Assembly (NCBI GenBank): GCA_029202385.1
Contig: CP119314.1
Coordinates: 994,501 to 1,058,500, forward strand
DNA length: 64,000 bases
Direction of reading: 5' to 3'
Source of the DNA: Candidatus Sphingomonas phytovorans
Lineage (GTDB): Bacteria; Pseudomonadota; Alphaproteobacteria; Sphingomonadales; Sphingomonadaceae
Part shown: positions 22,301-27,295 of the stretch, in pieces
Layout: the number at the start of each line of letters is the position of its first letter
Numbering within the stretch: the stretch's first letter is position 1
The notes under the pieces: generated by a model
Databases searched by the model: none
Told to the model about the DNA's origin: nothing
What the model saw: only the letters and a program-made list of their open reading frames with translations
Position numbers and translations under genes: made by a program

Positions 22301-23851
22301 GCGAACCTGATCGTGAACGGCAGCTTCGAGACAGCTGGAACAATCGTCGGCAGCGGCGGCTGGGGGCGTGCGGTAAGCAGCATGCCTGGCTGGACAATCT
22401 CCAGTTCACAGGCGGTTGAGCAGGTATATTCCGGCTTTGCCGGTATCGCGGCAACCGATGGAAGCTACTGGCTCGATATGGACGCGGGTGGCGGTGCAGG
22501 TAGCAATGCGGATATCAGCCAGACAATCGCCGGGCTTGACGCGGGCGATACGCTGTTGTTGCTATTCGACCATGCGAACCGCACGAGCGCGGCCAATGGT
22601 GCATTCGAAGTATATTGGAATGGCGGTCTGATCGCCACCATCGATCAGACCGGAACGACGATGGTGACCACGTCATTCAGCGTGACGGCCATTGCAGGTG
22701 ACAACGTCCTTCGCTTCAAGGGGCTCGGCAATGAGGACAATACCGGCGCCTCGCTGGAGAATGTTCGGCTGTATCCCGCAACCAATCAGGCTTACGGCGC
22801 TGGCGACGACGTCGTCACTGGTGGCGTCGGCAATGATATACTCAATGGCGGCGGCGGTTTCGATGTCGCGCGCTATGCTGGCTTGCGCGATGACTATCAG
22901 CTCAGCACCCTCAATGGCGTGGTGACCGTTACTGACCTAGCGCCCGGGATCGACGGGAATGACGGTATCGATCAACTGACCGGCTTCGAACAACTTGCGT
23001 TTCGGGATGGCACGACAGTGTCGCTGGTCGCTCCAATCGTATTGGACCTCAATGGCGACGGGGTATCCCTGGTCGACCATACCGCCTCGGGCGCAGCCTT
23101 TGACTGGAATGGAGACGGGCGCGCCGATGTGACCGGTTGGATCGATCCCAACGATGGCTTCCTCGCTCTGGACAGGAATGGTGATGGCCTGATCGCCGGC
23201 GCAAACGAGCTCGGTTTCGTCGGCGACAACCCGGGGGCGACGTCGGATTTGGACGGCCTGTCTGCGTTTGACACGAATGGTGATGGCCTGCTGTCTGCGG
23301 CAGATACGGCTTTTGGCGACTTCCGAGTTTGGCGCGACGCGAACGGAAATGGTATCAGCGACCAGGGCGAACTGCTTTCGCTATCCGACGCGGGTGTTGG
23401 CTCGATTAGCCTCTCCGGCATTGCATCCAGCCGAACCTGGCAGTGGGACGAGAATATCGTCATCAACTACGGAACATACACCCGGACGGACGGCACTATT
23501 GCGGCGCTGCAGGACGTGATGTTGAACTACCGGACGCAGGCCCAGGACTCGGAGGTCGGCGTCATGTCTATGGAGCGCCAATCGATACGGCGACAGGGTG
23601 CGGGCTGGCAGCAACTGGCGTCGCCGCTAGCGCGGATGCCGGTCGATAGCCTTGATAGTGCTGGGAGAGGTGGTGTGGCGCTTGTCGGTGCTCACGTGAA
23701 TGCGGCGCGGCTTGCCGAGCAGATTTCCGCTTTCATGCCGACAGCGTCCAGCATCTGGGAGGGCGGAGATTGCGAGCACATCTTGAAGGGCGAGTTGTTC
23801 GCCGCGGCGTTGCGACCAATGCGGGCCGCTGACGTCTTCACTCCTACTTGA
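10346..23851 (+). CDS. Giant RTX (hemolysin-type calcium-binding) protein, 4501 residues
   Basis: Probable type I secretion substrate. Residues 1-1050 are non-repetitive and include two glycine-rich hydrophobic blocks, about 270-375 (with GPVGWVAYGVIVVGAG) and about 752-795 (PVIGAIIGSLLGNLLGGLIG), resembling the membrane-inserting parts of RTX cytolysins. From about 1060 to 3975 there are dozens of GGxGxDxLx nonapeptides, interspersed with hemolysin-related domains ending in RFADGTTW-like motifs. Residues 3170-3520 hold four units of another repeat. A jelly-roll-like domain (NGSFETAG to ENVRLYP, about 3988-4147) is followed by a short RTX stretch and four DxNGDG-type EF-hand-like calcium sites (about 4234-4340). 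The last 150 residues probably hold the uncleaved secretion signal. No protease or lipase motif was seen. It could be an acylated cytolysin, an adhesin or both. Confidence 0.93.
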   Translation: MNFTDALAALAQMHNPTIDDLRALVRSTEVNIPATVRATVLYSGGVGEVHSNDIARALAQADPSISIIDNTEVAKLLASSEFVNKLNIAVGDATQVNSILFGTNGGFWSDASARFAQAASGEIITITPDAASNRIFSQVELPNIINNHNITTIDGIPREALLDRYNSILLSTGNQELALGDIFGKISDKSFGSISQYVQVGRDGAGGLTVKIAEEFFRNNGVEGIGYLDTSAGGALAPASELFSGAFYESRALRMAQTAEWLGGLKSTGKLLGPVGDLLSLTLAAVDIKASLDAGDREGAARKATTFLGGFAGGALSASLAAQLASPLLLGGPVGWVAYGVIVVGAGFVGSVGGEKAVNWLFDGVAGQFFGRDNSGLFVDVYQRGADGQLYVSRVRQSLEDGEIVFGSLSEPEGDEIVVTAYRNGAVRGAYIRHRTPGGNEAQLILSPELLVAFEDGFRAFLDAGGTLIGGASSGSGAGYNSVGAGPQNNLPALSVTRNPDGTIAINGRVVRAIAEDPRNPQGAIISVPTSIDSLGREISIDLYFDGTVLRPTGAQRVRDGAVEIRTEPGQPTTIHLVNSPIGIDFVNAAETIATTFGRYLVGGNILVETVTSAALQTLGSNLGDVLNAEFFDSGTGTTKNINQAFNGIGQEFITNLQDAGIGAISSFLTAELVHVLGLGGLEGQAAGGLANYAITTMAQNLADIAGGAEKSIFDGLDNLTNLGNIAGSFIGNTLANEIGSWDEIGEQLGSSIGGTLGGVAGQALIPVPVIGAIIGSLLGNLLGGLIGGIFTGTPKSGAIVGFDKWSGQFAVTDVWKEDGGKKQVARQLGNAAAATMNGILDDIGGTLVNADQVDAGSYGMRGKRYEYWIDDTSSSNRITFENPTDLIEYGVMKAAKNFEFLGGDVYAKRAFYATLALGYQQSSSADNIIDPEDLGVGQTLASVDFGLDVLLGNLAVVDRLHTYLMASTAINGLIAAEPNSVFTADWILALSRATDLGLLKRNEHDWDGGFSYLLEAADVDARDVRFQFSALGHEGNGERVTYLRSIEMDDTVDSGSKTVIQGGNGADVLSERTGGTRTDAIDPSSTNHIANVFHGGAGDDEIFAGNTGDDLFGDDGNDLLVGGKLDDWLFGGSGNDVLDAGGGNGNVLSGGDGNDRLVGADWNPTKTREDGSDWLNGGAGDDRIQGRGGDDYVEGGQGKDRIDGGTGSDTVIYRFGDGVDLLADTGKSAAGHDVLDFGAGIDPAHVTVIARSSGVDMSLVIGSAAAGDRIDLRGAAFTLQEGMEEYRFTGTSWTRGDMTSKAVFAKSAGMTFAGTASDESLTGTMYDDTLSGGGGHDTLAGGYGSDTYLFNLGDRVVTIDESGFAADLDSLVFGAGIQLSDISVAHNAASPQDIILNVGTSGDRVVLRHQSLTDGTQSIEEVRFQDGTSLTLRDIQNLAAPSFTSGADTALGFDSNDTFDSGAGDDTLTGGLGNDNLRGGDGNDTYIYNIGDGNDRIAENYYGGFNTLVLGAGIDASELVLTRDVINPNNIRISFNNRAGSILLQDQDYAGGSGGGGVSAIHFADGTVWNKVALDAHLTAQQISAGNDIIVDGPYNGVIDAGAGNDVVYAGGGDDIITGGLGDDDLNGGDGNDTYYYNAGDGNDRIAENYYGGYNTLVFGAGINLAHIVVTRDAIDSNNLRISFSNQAGSILLEDQNYGGGYGGTGVSLVRFADGTTLDKAALDALLVTQSVSSLAEIVSDGTYGNVIATGAGNDVVYGGGGDDTITGGGGNDDLNGGDGNDTYYYNAGNGNDRIAENYYGGFNTLVLGAGIDPADIVLTRDVANGNNLRISFNNRDGSILLQDQNYGGGYGGTGVAEVHFADGTVWNKAALDALLVTQSVSGLADIVSDGTYGNVIATGAGNDVVYGGGGDDEITGGLGDDDLNGGDGNDTYYYNAGDGNDRIAENYYGGYNTLVFGAGINLAHIVVTRDAIDSNNLRISFSNQAGSILLEDQNYGGGYGGTGVSLVRFADGTTLDKAALDALAPQLAAMTWGTNAADTIVGTGGDDRISAGEGNDTLTGGEGNDYLAGGSGDDTYVFNLGDGHDTIVEELGFDTVQFGAGISASDLVITPTLVDGDTSGMTISIVGTSDSIYLRSTNSGDYHNEIDRFVFADGTILTSADLRSRLILSLGTAGEDQLYGTGFNDAINGGAGDDRIYANGGNDTLTGGAGDDYLAGGSGDDTYVFNLGDGHDTIVEELGTDTVQFGAGITVADLILSQTLVDGDTSGMTISIAGTNDSLYLRSTNSGDYHNEIDRFVFADGTILTSADLRSRLILSLGTAGEDQLYGTGFNDAINGGAGDDRIYANGGNDTLTGGAGDDYLAGGSGDDTYVFNLGDGHDTIVEELGTDTVQFGAGITVADLILSQTLVDGDTSGMTISIAGTNDSLYLRSTNSGDYHNEIDRFVFADGTILTSADLRSKLMGSYVTPGDDLLYGTGFADIIVAGGGDDRVESGNGNDKLVGGKGNDYLSGGSGDDIYVFNLGDGQDTVSDYSGNDTLQFGTGIDEDDIVVSQSTTDDDGQGVVLSIKGTHDKIYLNSGLAGYYYRIENVKFNSGAIWTTDTLVQMLRGTTIGGNYTPVSMGDDVILGSSGNDTIRGMKGDDVLRGGMGSDTYIFARGDGYDTIYDPTDGGATDKLILENIVSTAVKVMVSPTDDNDIVLYVDDDNIIYLDQQRVSATSGIEVLQFADGVIWDRQTLASKAAGSQATSGNDTLIGSNFSDTLSGGAGNDTLIGAGGADTYLYNPGDGDDLIVDDGSASNLDVLSFGAGITLADLRLVQLVEDGPLVISFASQSGSITLQGQDPGGASGVGILRFADGSTIFMSAFRQSTLGARATSGDDIIKGFATADVIHGGAGNDTLIGGRGADIYHFQLGDGSDSIVETGDGANNILAFGAGITAADIRLSRTASAPDDLILSLSSGTDRVTLKNQFTASGFAGLQEVRFADGTTWLARNFETLLLAQPASAGDDYLVGDDRANTIDGLAGNDLIIGGTGDDILYGSGGNDVLYGGRGADKLYGGTGDDILSGDQGADTLDGGDGIDTADYSFSLDNWSINLATGIASIVGSQDASAAETLISIENVVGGLGNDQIVGDDGANRIRGAEGDDSLVGAGGDDVFFFDGAEEGIDAIDGGAGADRIEALSDDTIIGLSTLTNVEVITANGHSNVVIGATDGNDTLDLSAATLDGISRILLGRGDDILTGSLGADRIDAGAGNDIIRASGVSTGADDIDGGDGADRIEASGDGTVLYLRSFSNVERISGAGYQGVVVRRTNDAETTDLTKIAFDGISRFDLDGGNDVFVGDQQANRVKGGGGDDTLDGGDGDDVFEFVGTNGGHDVIIGGAGHDKLVALADGAVIGLRTISGIEVISGEGHAGVLLDLTEGDDVLDLSGLAVSDIAGIRAGAGDDVLHGSTGADVFLRGGDEGYDDVDGDGGVDRIQAIADGTVIGLKRVANVEAITAAGFDNVSISLTAGNDNIDFTGVTLTGIVAINAGAGNDKVIGSAGGDTLRGGLGDDELIGGSGDDVYRFDLGDGDDVIREHTSTVSGGGNDTLTFGAGILAANVHVTLENGGQDFLLSISGTSDTVKLVNAATSSQNAWVEQIRFADGTTWDRARLLQELWISGSAGDETLNGTSFDDTLVGGAGNDTLLGAGGSDTYRYASGDGNDRIDDTGSASDIDVLRLTDLNAADVSLRRDGSHLYMRDMATGEEVKIDWQFWSDATYGIEQIAFADGTVWDRSRIQQEAWIRGGSANDSLYGTALGETLAGNGGDDYLEGRGGGDIYRYASGDGSDEIYEDGSVGDIDVLKLIDLNPEDVTLSRNGHQLYVVDTTTGKQVKVSYQFYSDERYAIEQIQFADGTTWDRARIALETGAINGTTGADQIVGTSGADVIRARGGSDLLDGGAGNDDIDGGAGNDTIFGGEGNDTIVGGAGDDVIDGDAYGLVATGANLIVNGSFETAGTIVGSGGWGRAVSSMPGWTISSSQAVEQVYSGFAGIAATDGSYWLDMDAGGGAGSNADISQTIAGLDAGDTLLLLFDHANRTSAANGAFEVYWNGGLIATIDQTGTTMVTTSFSVTAIAGDNVLRFKGLGNEDNTGASLENVRLYPATNQAYGAGDDVVTGGVGNDILNGGGGFDVARYAGLRDDYQLSTLNGVVTVTDLAPGIDGNDGIDQLTGFEQLAFRDGTTVSLVAPIVLDLNGDGVSLVDHTASGAAFDWNGDGRADVTGWIDPNDGFLALDRNGDGLIAGANELGFVGDNPGATSDLDGLSAFDTNGDGLLSAADTAFGDFRVWRDANGNGISDQGELLSLSDAGVGSISLSGIASSRTWQWDENIVINYGTYTRTDGTIAALQDVMLNYRTQAQDSEVGVMSMERQSIRRQGAGWQQLASPLARMPVDSLDSAGRGGVALVGAHVNAARLAEQISAFMPTASSIWEGGDCEHILKGELFAAALRPMRAADVFTPT
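15221..16434 (+). repeat. Alternating 149-residue RTX units with near-identical copies 894 bp apart
   Basis: Within the RTX gene, units of about 447 bases carry the motif DGNDTYYYNAG...IAENYYGG. The unit beginning near 15221 and the one beginning near 16115 are almost identical at the DNA level over about 320 bases, while the unit between them is more diverged. This is the pattern left by duplication of a two-unit block or by gene conversion. Confidence 0.8.
16752..17674 (+). repeat. 441-bp tandem duplication inside the RTX gene
   Basis: The sequence from about 16752 to 17233 recurs at 17193 to 17674, shifted by exactly 441 bases (147 codons), with no difference seen by eye. Even synonymous positions match, so the duplication or conversion is recent. 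The reading frame is kept. Confidence 0.88.
19857..20900 (+). repeat. Four copies of a distinct repeat in the RTX protein
   Basis: Units beginning GADRIEAL or close variants (at about 19866, 20166, 20490 and 20766) each contain a 'V.......GLR.I..VE.I...G' segment followed by 'DDTLDLS...L.GI' and a single RTX motif. They differ from the flanking hemolysin-related units and are diverged from each other, so they are older than the 441-bp duplication. Confidence 0.65.
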
Positions 23852-23938
23852 TAGATGTGTCGCGCTTTCCGACCACCTGCGAGTTCGATAATATGGGAAA
23901 GGCCGCTTTTTGAATAAGCCTCCCGCGTAGCCACTCCC

Positions 23939-24961
23939 TCAATCGAACCCGGGGGTGGATGGGGGATTGGTTGGCGCACCCGAGTGACTTGGGGCACGGG
24001 AACTCCTTGGCCGCGTGGCGTAGATCGCCAGCACGGCCAAGGCGATTCCACCGCACACATCGATGAAATAGTGGCTCCCGATCATCGGTACCGTCAGGAT
24101 CATCAAGCCGTTTAACAAGATGAACGGCGTCCTGATCAGTGGTATTCGCTGAAAGCTCCACGCCAGTATCACCGCCGCAGCGGAATGAAAGCTTGGAAAG
24201 GTGATCAACCCACTCATATTCGAAACGTTGAGATCCTCGATTGCTCCCGACCGAACCTGGGCAATAATCTCGGCGGGGCGCCAGCCGGCATTGACCGTCA
24301 GGGCGGGAAAATCGGATAGTGCGAAGCCGTAATGGACATAAGCGGTTACCGCAGGTGCGACAGCGAAGATCGTGACGCACACACTCAACGCCAGGATCCA
24401 GATGTGGAGGAAGCGCCAGATGGCATCCGCTTGGCCGACAAGGGCGAGTAGTCCGATCAGGGCGAAGGGTTGCCACAATAACGAGCTGTAGATCTGGCAC
24501 ATGATCGACGTCAGTGCCGGCTGACCGCGCAACGCGATCGCCAGATCGGGCCAAGACAGGAAGGGGAAGAGGTGCGCATCGGCTGCAGCGAGCCAATGAT
24601 CGACATAGGGAGGTGCTAGAGTCGCCAGCAATATGCTGAGGCAGGCCACGGTCATGCTTGATGCCAACACCAGGGTCATCCCTTCGATGGCGATGGCGAT
24701 GGCGATGGCGATGCGCGTAGTGCCCCGCCAGCGCATCACGGCGGCAAGTGCGATGCCGCCAGCAAGACACGTCGCGACGATGGAAATGTCGCGGCCCTCG
24801 AACTCGAAACTTGCCGCTGTCATCATCGCGAATATTATCGCAACCTGAATAGCGAGCAGCCGATAGACTGGTAATGAATCGGGAGCGAAAGGGCGCGCGC
24901 GATTGAAGATTCGCTTGCGCCATGTCGGGAATGGCCTGGAATGGAAGGCTGCTGGTAGCAT
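23939..24961 (-). CDS. PAP2-superfamily membrane phosphatase
   Basis: A 340-residue integral membrane protein with about six to eight helices. The PAP2 (phosphatidic acid phosphatase type 2/inositolphosphotransferase) motifs appear late: GLITFPSFHSAA near residue 257 and GSHYFIDVCGG near residue 299. These hold the conserved His nucleophile region and the final His/Asp. The family removes phosphate from lipid or sugar-lipid substrates at the membrane; the substrate here is unknown. One helix is encoded by four and a part copies of a CGATGG hexamer (24685-24713), giving Ile-Ala repeats. The gene is convergent with the RTX gene. Confidence 0.85.
   Translation of the reverse strand: MLPAAFHSRPFPTWRKRIFNRARPFAPDSLPVYRLLAIQVAIIFAMMTAASFEFEGRDISIVATCLAGGIALAAVMRWRGTTRIAIAIAIAIEGMTLVLASSMTVACLSILLATLAPPYVDHWLAAADAHLFPFLSWPDLAIALRGQPALTSIMCQIYSSLLWQPFALIGLLALVGQADAIWRFLHIWILALSVCVTIFAVAPAVTAYVHYGFALSDFPALTVNAGWRPAEIIAQVRSGAIEDLNVSNMSGLITFPSFHSAAAVILAWSFQRIPLIRTPFILLNGLMILTVPMIGSHYFIDVCGGIALAVLAIYATRPRSSRAPSHSGAPTNPPSTPGFD
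24685..24713 (+). repeat. Hexanucleotide microsatellite (CGATGG, 4.8 copies)
   Basis: Four full CGATGG units plus CGATG lie in the phosphatase gene and encode alternating Ile and Ala in a predicted membrane helix. Slippage would add or remove two residues without shifting the frame. Confidence 0.9.
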
Positions 24962-25243
24962 GTGGGTTGCGTAACCTCATAATCCTTAAGCAATAATGTC
25001 GTGGTTGCCATGAGATGCGATCCGAAGAAAAGTCGTCTGGCTGCACCTGCAGGCGAGGCAGCGTAACGCTACGGCCGATACAGAAAAGAGTAATAGGTCG
25101 AGTGCTGGGCGGACATAAAAATGGAATAGGCGTTGGGCTACGGATGAAAGCGAAGCGGTGATGCGGGTGTCCGGGTTGTGTGCTGATGAAGCATTTTCCA
25201 AAATCTCTGGAAAGTTTCTGACGATTATTGAAGTATGAAGCTT

Positions 25244-25446
25244 ATGTCTGACCTCATGACTGGAGCATACGGTCGTGTGGAGGTCATCACCTTGGTGCAG
25301 CGCCGACGACGTTGGACGGTAGAGAAGGTCTGGATCGTCGAGAAAACCTATCTTCCGGAGAGCCCGGTTTCGCTGGCGGTATGCTGCGTCGCGCAACTGG
25401 CCCGTTTCTCTGATAGGACAATAGACGTAGGCGGGAAGATGGCGAT
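25244..25446 (+). pseudogene. Decayed IS66-type transposase accessory gene (tnpA) fragment
   Basis: The frame begins MSDLMTGAYGRVEVIT, then RRRRWTVEKVWIVEKTYLP and SPVSLAV. This follows the IS66 TnpA pattern (GRVEVIT...RRRRW..E.K..IV.ETY.PG.SVS.VA). After SLAV the frame no longer matches; the expected RWRR-type ending is only recoverable in another frame (around 25428), so at least one frameshift is present. No tnpB, tnpC or terminal inverted repeats were found nearby. Confidence 0.6.
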
Positions 25447-25605
25447 CTCTGTAGCCGTACTCATGTACAAATTTCGTATTTTCTGAGCCCTATGGGGCTA
25501 GGTAGGAGGGAGGAGGCCGACGAAACTCGTCCCGTTGATCCTCGGTTCATCCCATCATGTCCTTCGCAAAATAAGAGAATCTTATTGGCGTAGGACTGGC
25601 GGATC

Positions 25606-25635
25606 TTCATTTTGATCGAGCAAAATCAAGATGAA
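25606..25635. repeat. Imperfect hairpin in the AT-rich gap
   Basis: TTCATTTTGAT (25606-25616) and ATCAAGATGAA (25625-25635) are inverted with one mismatch and an eight-base loop. It may be a leftover of the decayed element or a terminator-like structure; no T-run follows. Confidence 0.4.
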
Positions 25636-25983
25636 AAGTCACTTGACTGATGCCCCTTACAGAATTGAAATTCTTGGTCTTGTCATCAGAGCTTTCATGG
25701 CAATTGCTGCTAAACTGCGGCTGACAACGAATGCCGCGTTCGGCCAATGCGGGTCCCCGCAACCAATCAGGTTTGCAAGCTTACGGACGGCCAAGCTTGG
25801 CGCCAGCGATCAGCGATGGGGCGGGCCTCGTCGCACCGAAATGAACCATATGCGTCCCGAAAGCACGAATCGCCGTGCCACTCTGGAGTTCAGAAAACCC
25901 CCGGAAAAACCCCAGCTTTCAAAATTCGGCGCTAGAGCGCCTTGATTGGTGCGCTAAAAAAGACTATAGAATAATGCGTTAGG

Positions 25984-26059
25984 TGGTGCCGGTTACAGGA
26001 ATCGAACCCGTGACCTTCGGTTTACAAAACCGCTGCTCTACCAGCTGAGCTAAACCGGC
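25984..26059 (-). tRNA. tRNA-Thr (TGT anticodon)
   Basis: Read on the minus strand, a 76-base cloverleaf starts GCCGGTTTAGCTCAG. It has a D-arm, an anticodon loop TTTGTAA (anticodon TGT), a T-arm with GGTTCGATTCC and an acceptor stem closing with AACCGGC, discriminator A and an encoded CCA. Position 27-43 is a G-A mismatch at the edge of the anticodon stem; all other stems pair. Confidence 0.97.
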
Positions 26060-26077
26060 ACGTGGCTGCCCAATGCG

Positions 26078-26854
26078 TCAGACGACGCCGAAGGTCCAGC
26101 CCTCTCGTTCCACAATGTTCGCGGTCAGGCCGCGCGGATGCCAGAGATCGGTCCGGCCGGCATTGGCGCGGAGCCATGCGGCGGTCAGGATCGCGTCGGT
26201 CGCGTGGTCGGTATAGCGTGCGAGCGGGGCGTGCGGCTTCGATCCGATGACGGCCAGCGCCGCGTCCAGCGCCTCGGCGTCGCGGAACTTGCTCAGGCCC
26301 TTGCGCTTGCCCGCGGCACGCGCGGCGATCGCGGTATAGATCTCCACGACCAGCGCGCCCGTCGATGGGACCGGGTCGAACGGCCAGACGGGGATTGCCG
26401 TGCCGAGATGATGCAGCAATCGCATGCCGGCAAAACTTGCCTTGGCCACCTGAGCGGCACCGATCGCGTCATAGGTGCTGGCGGGCTTGTGCCCGCCACT
26501 GTCCCTGTAGCGCGCCTCGCATCGGCGAAAGTGCATGAAGTGCGCCTTGGGGCCGTCCGCGGCGCCCAGATAGAAATGCTTGCCCCGCCGCTTTTCGAGA
26601 AAGGAGGCGGCGCCGAGATCCTCGTCGTCGCTCGCCGCGTTGACATAGGCCCAGAAGGCGCGCGGCGTCGTCGGCGTGTCCTCGCCGGGCAAATAGGCGC
26701 CACGCTCGATGAACGGGGGCGCGAAGCTGCAATCGAAGCCGACCAGCAACGGCTCGTCCGCGCGGTCGAGGAGCCATTGGAGGATCTGCGTGCGCGACCA
26801 GGCCTTGCCCGGCGGATCGACCAGCACCGGCGCCGTATCGCCTGCCTCGCACAC
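26078..26854 (-). CDS. RNase H-fold protein, DUF429-like
   Basis: About 258 residues from a GTG at 26854. The frame stays open upstream to 26944 and there encodes FAAIDWSGAKG, the expected first beta-strand with a catalytic-type Asp. The true protein therefore probably starts at about 26935, where only ATT/ATC codons are available. Further acidic positions lie in LLVGFDCSFAPPF and in YTDHATDAILTAAW near the end, the D...D...D layout of RNase H-like predicted nucleases. It follows the YjbR-like gene directly (stop at 26945), so translation is probably coupled. The cellular role is unknown. Confidence 0.72.
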   Translation of the reverse strand: MCEAGDTAPVLVDPPGKAWSRTQILQWLLDRADEPLLVGFDCSFAPPFIERGAYLPGEDTPTTPRAFWAYVNAASDDEDLGAASFLEKRRGKHFYLGAADGPKAHFMHFRRCEARYRDSGGHKPASTYDAIGAAQVAKASFAGMRLLHHLGTAIPVWPFDPVPSTGALVVEIYTAIAARAAGKRKGLSKFRDAEALDAALAVIGSKPHAPLARYTDHATDAILTAAWLRANAGRTDLWHPRGLTANIVEREGWTFGVV

Positions 26855-26944
26855 AGCCAGCGCGATGCCGGGATGGCTGTGCCCTTTGGCGCCGGACCAG
26901 TCGATTGCGGCAAAGCGGGTGAACCGGTCAGGAATGATCGGCGC

Positions 26945-27295
26945 TCATGCCTTGGCCTTGCGCGGTTTCGGTCGCGGACGCGCGGCGGTCCAGTCGCGTG
27001 AACGCTCGATCATCGCATGGACCCGCTCCGGATCGGGGCTGTCGTACCGCACCAGCAACCCCGGCCAGCCCTGATAATGCGGTGTCTGCCAGAAGGTATC
27101 CGGATCGGTCTCGATCAGCATCTCCTTGGTATCCTGGTCGATGGCGAGCACGAAGGAATCGGCTTCCCGGCTGGGGTGGAGGAACGCCCGCCCGTTCGAC
27201 ACGATCTTGACCGCCGGCTTGCCATAGCTGGTCGACAGTTCGGTGTCGGGAAGCGCCAGGGCGAAACGGGTGATGCTGTTCCAGTCGAGACTCAT
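26945..27295 (-). CDS. MmcQ/YjbR-family protein
   Basis: 116 residues starting MSLDWNSITRFALALPD, the typical opening of this family, with the conserved LPDTELSTSYGKPAVKI stretch and a W/Y-rich middle (TFWQTPHYQGWPGLLVRY). The family has a CyaY-like fold and is often called a DNA-binding protein, but its function is not established. The ATG overlaps the rarA stop (ATGA). A longer frame upstream to 27322 lies inside rarA and is not needed. The basic tail PRPKPRKAKA could bind nucleic acid. Confidence 0.85.
   Translation of the reverse strand: MSLDWNSITRFALALPDTELSTSYGKPAVKIVSNGRAFLHPSREADSFVLAIDQDTKEMLIETDPDTFWQTPHYQGWPGLLVRYDSPDPERVHAMIERSRDWTAARPRPKPRKAKA

Larger units (their letters stand above)
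24962..25983. other. 1-kb intergenic region between the phosphatase gene and tRNA-Thr
   Basis: Lower GC than its surroundings. It holds the tnpA relic at 25244-25446, an imperfect hairpin at 25606-25635 (11-base arms with one mismatch) and a short GC palindrome near 25928. No intact gene is supported; open frames at 25631-25945 show no recognised domain and no ribosome site. Confidence 0.6.

Noticed and set aside
25631..25945. A 104-codon open frame before tRNA-Thr
   Set aside because: No ribosome site, no domain, low-complexity tail; more likely noncoding remnant.
25984..26059. tRNA-Thr as an integration attachment site
   Set aside because: No second copy of the tRNA 3' end and no integrase were seen in the window.
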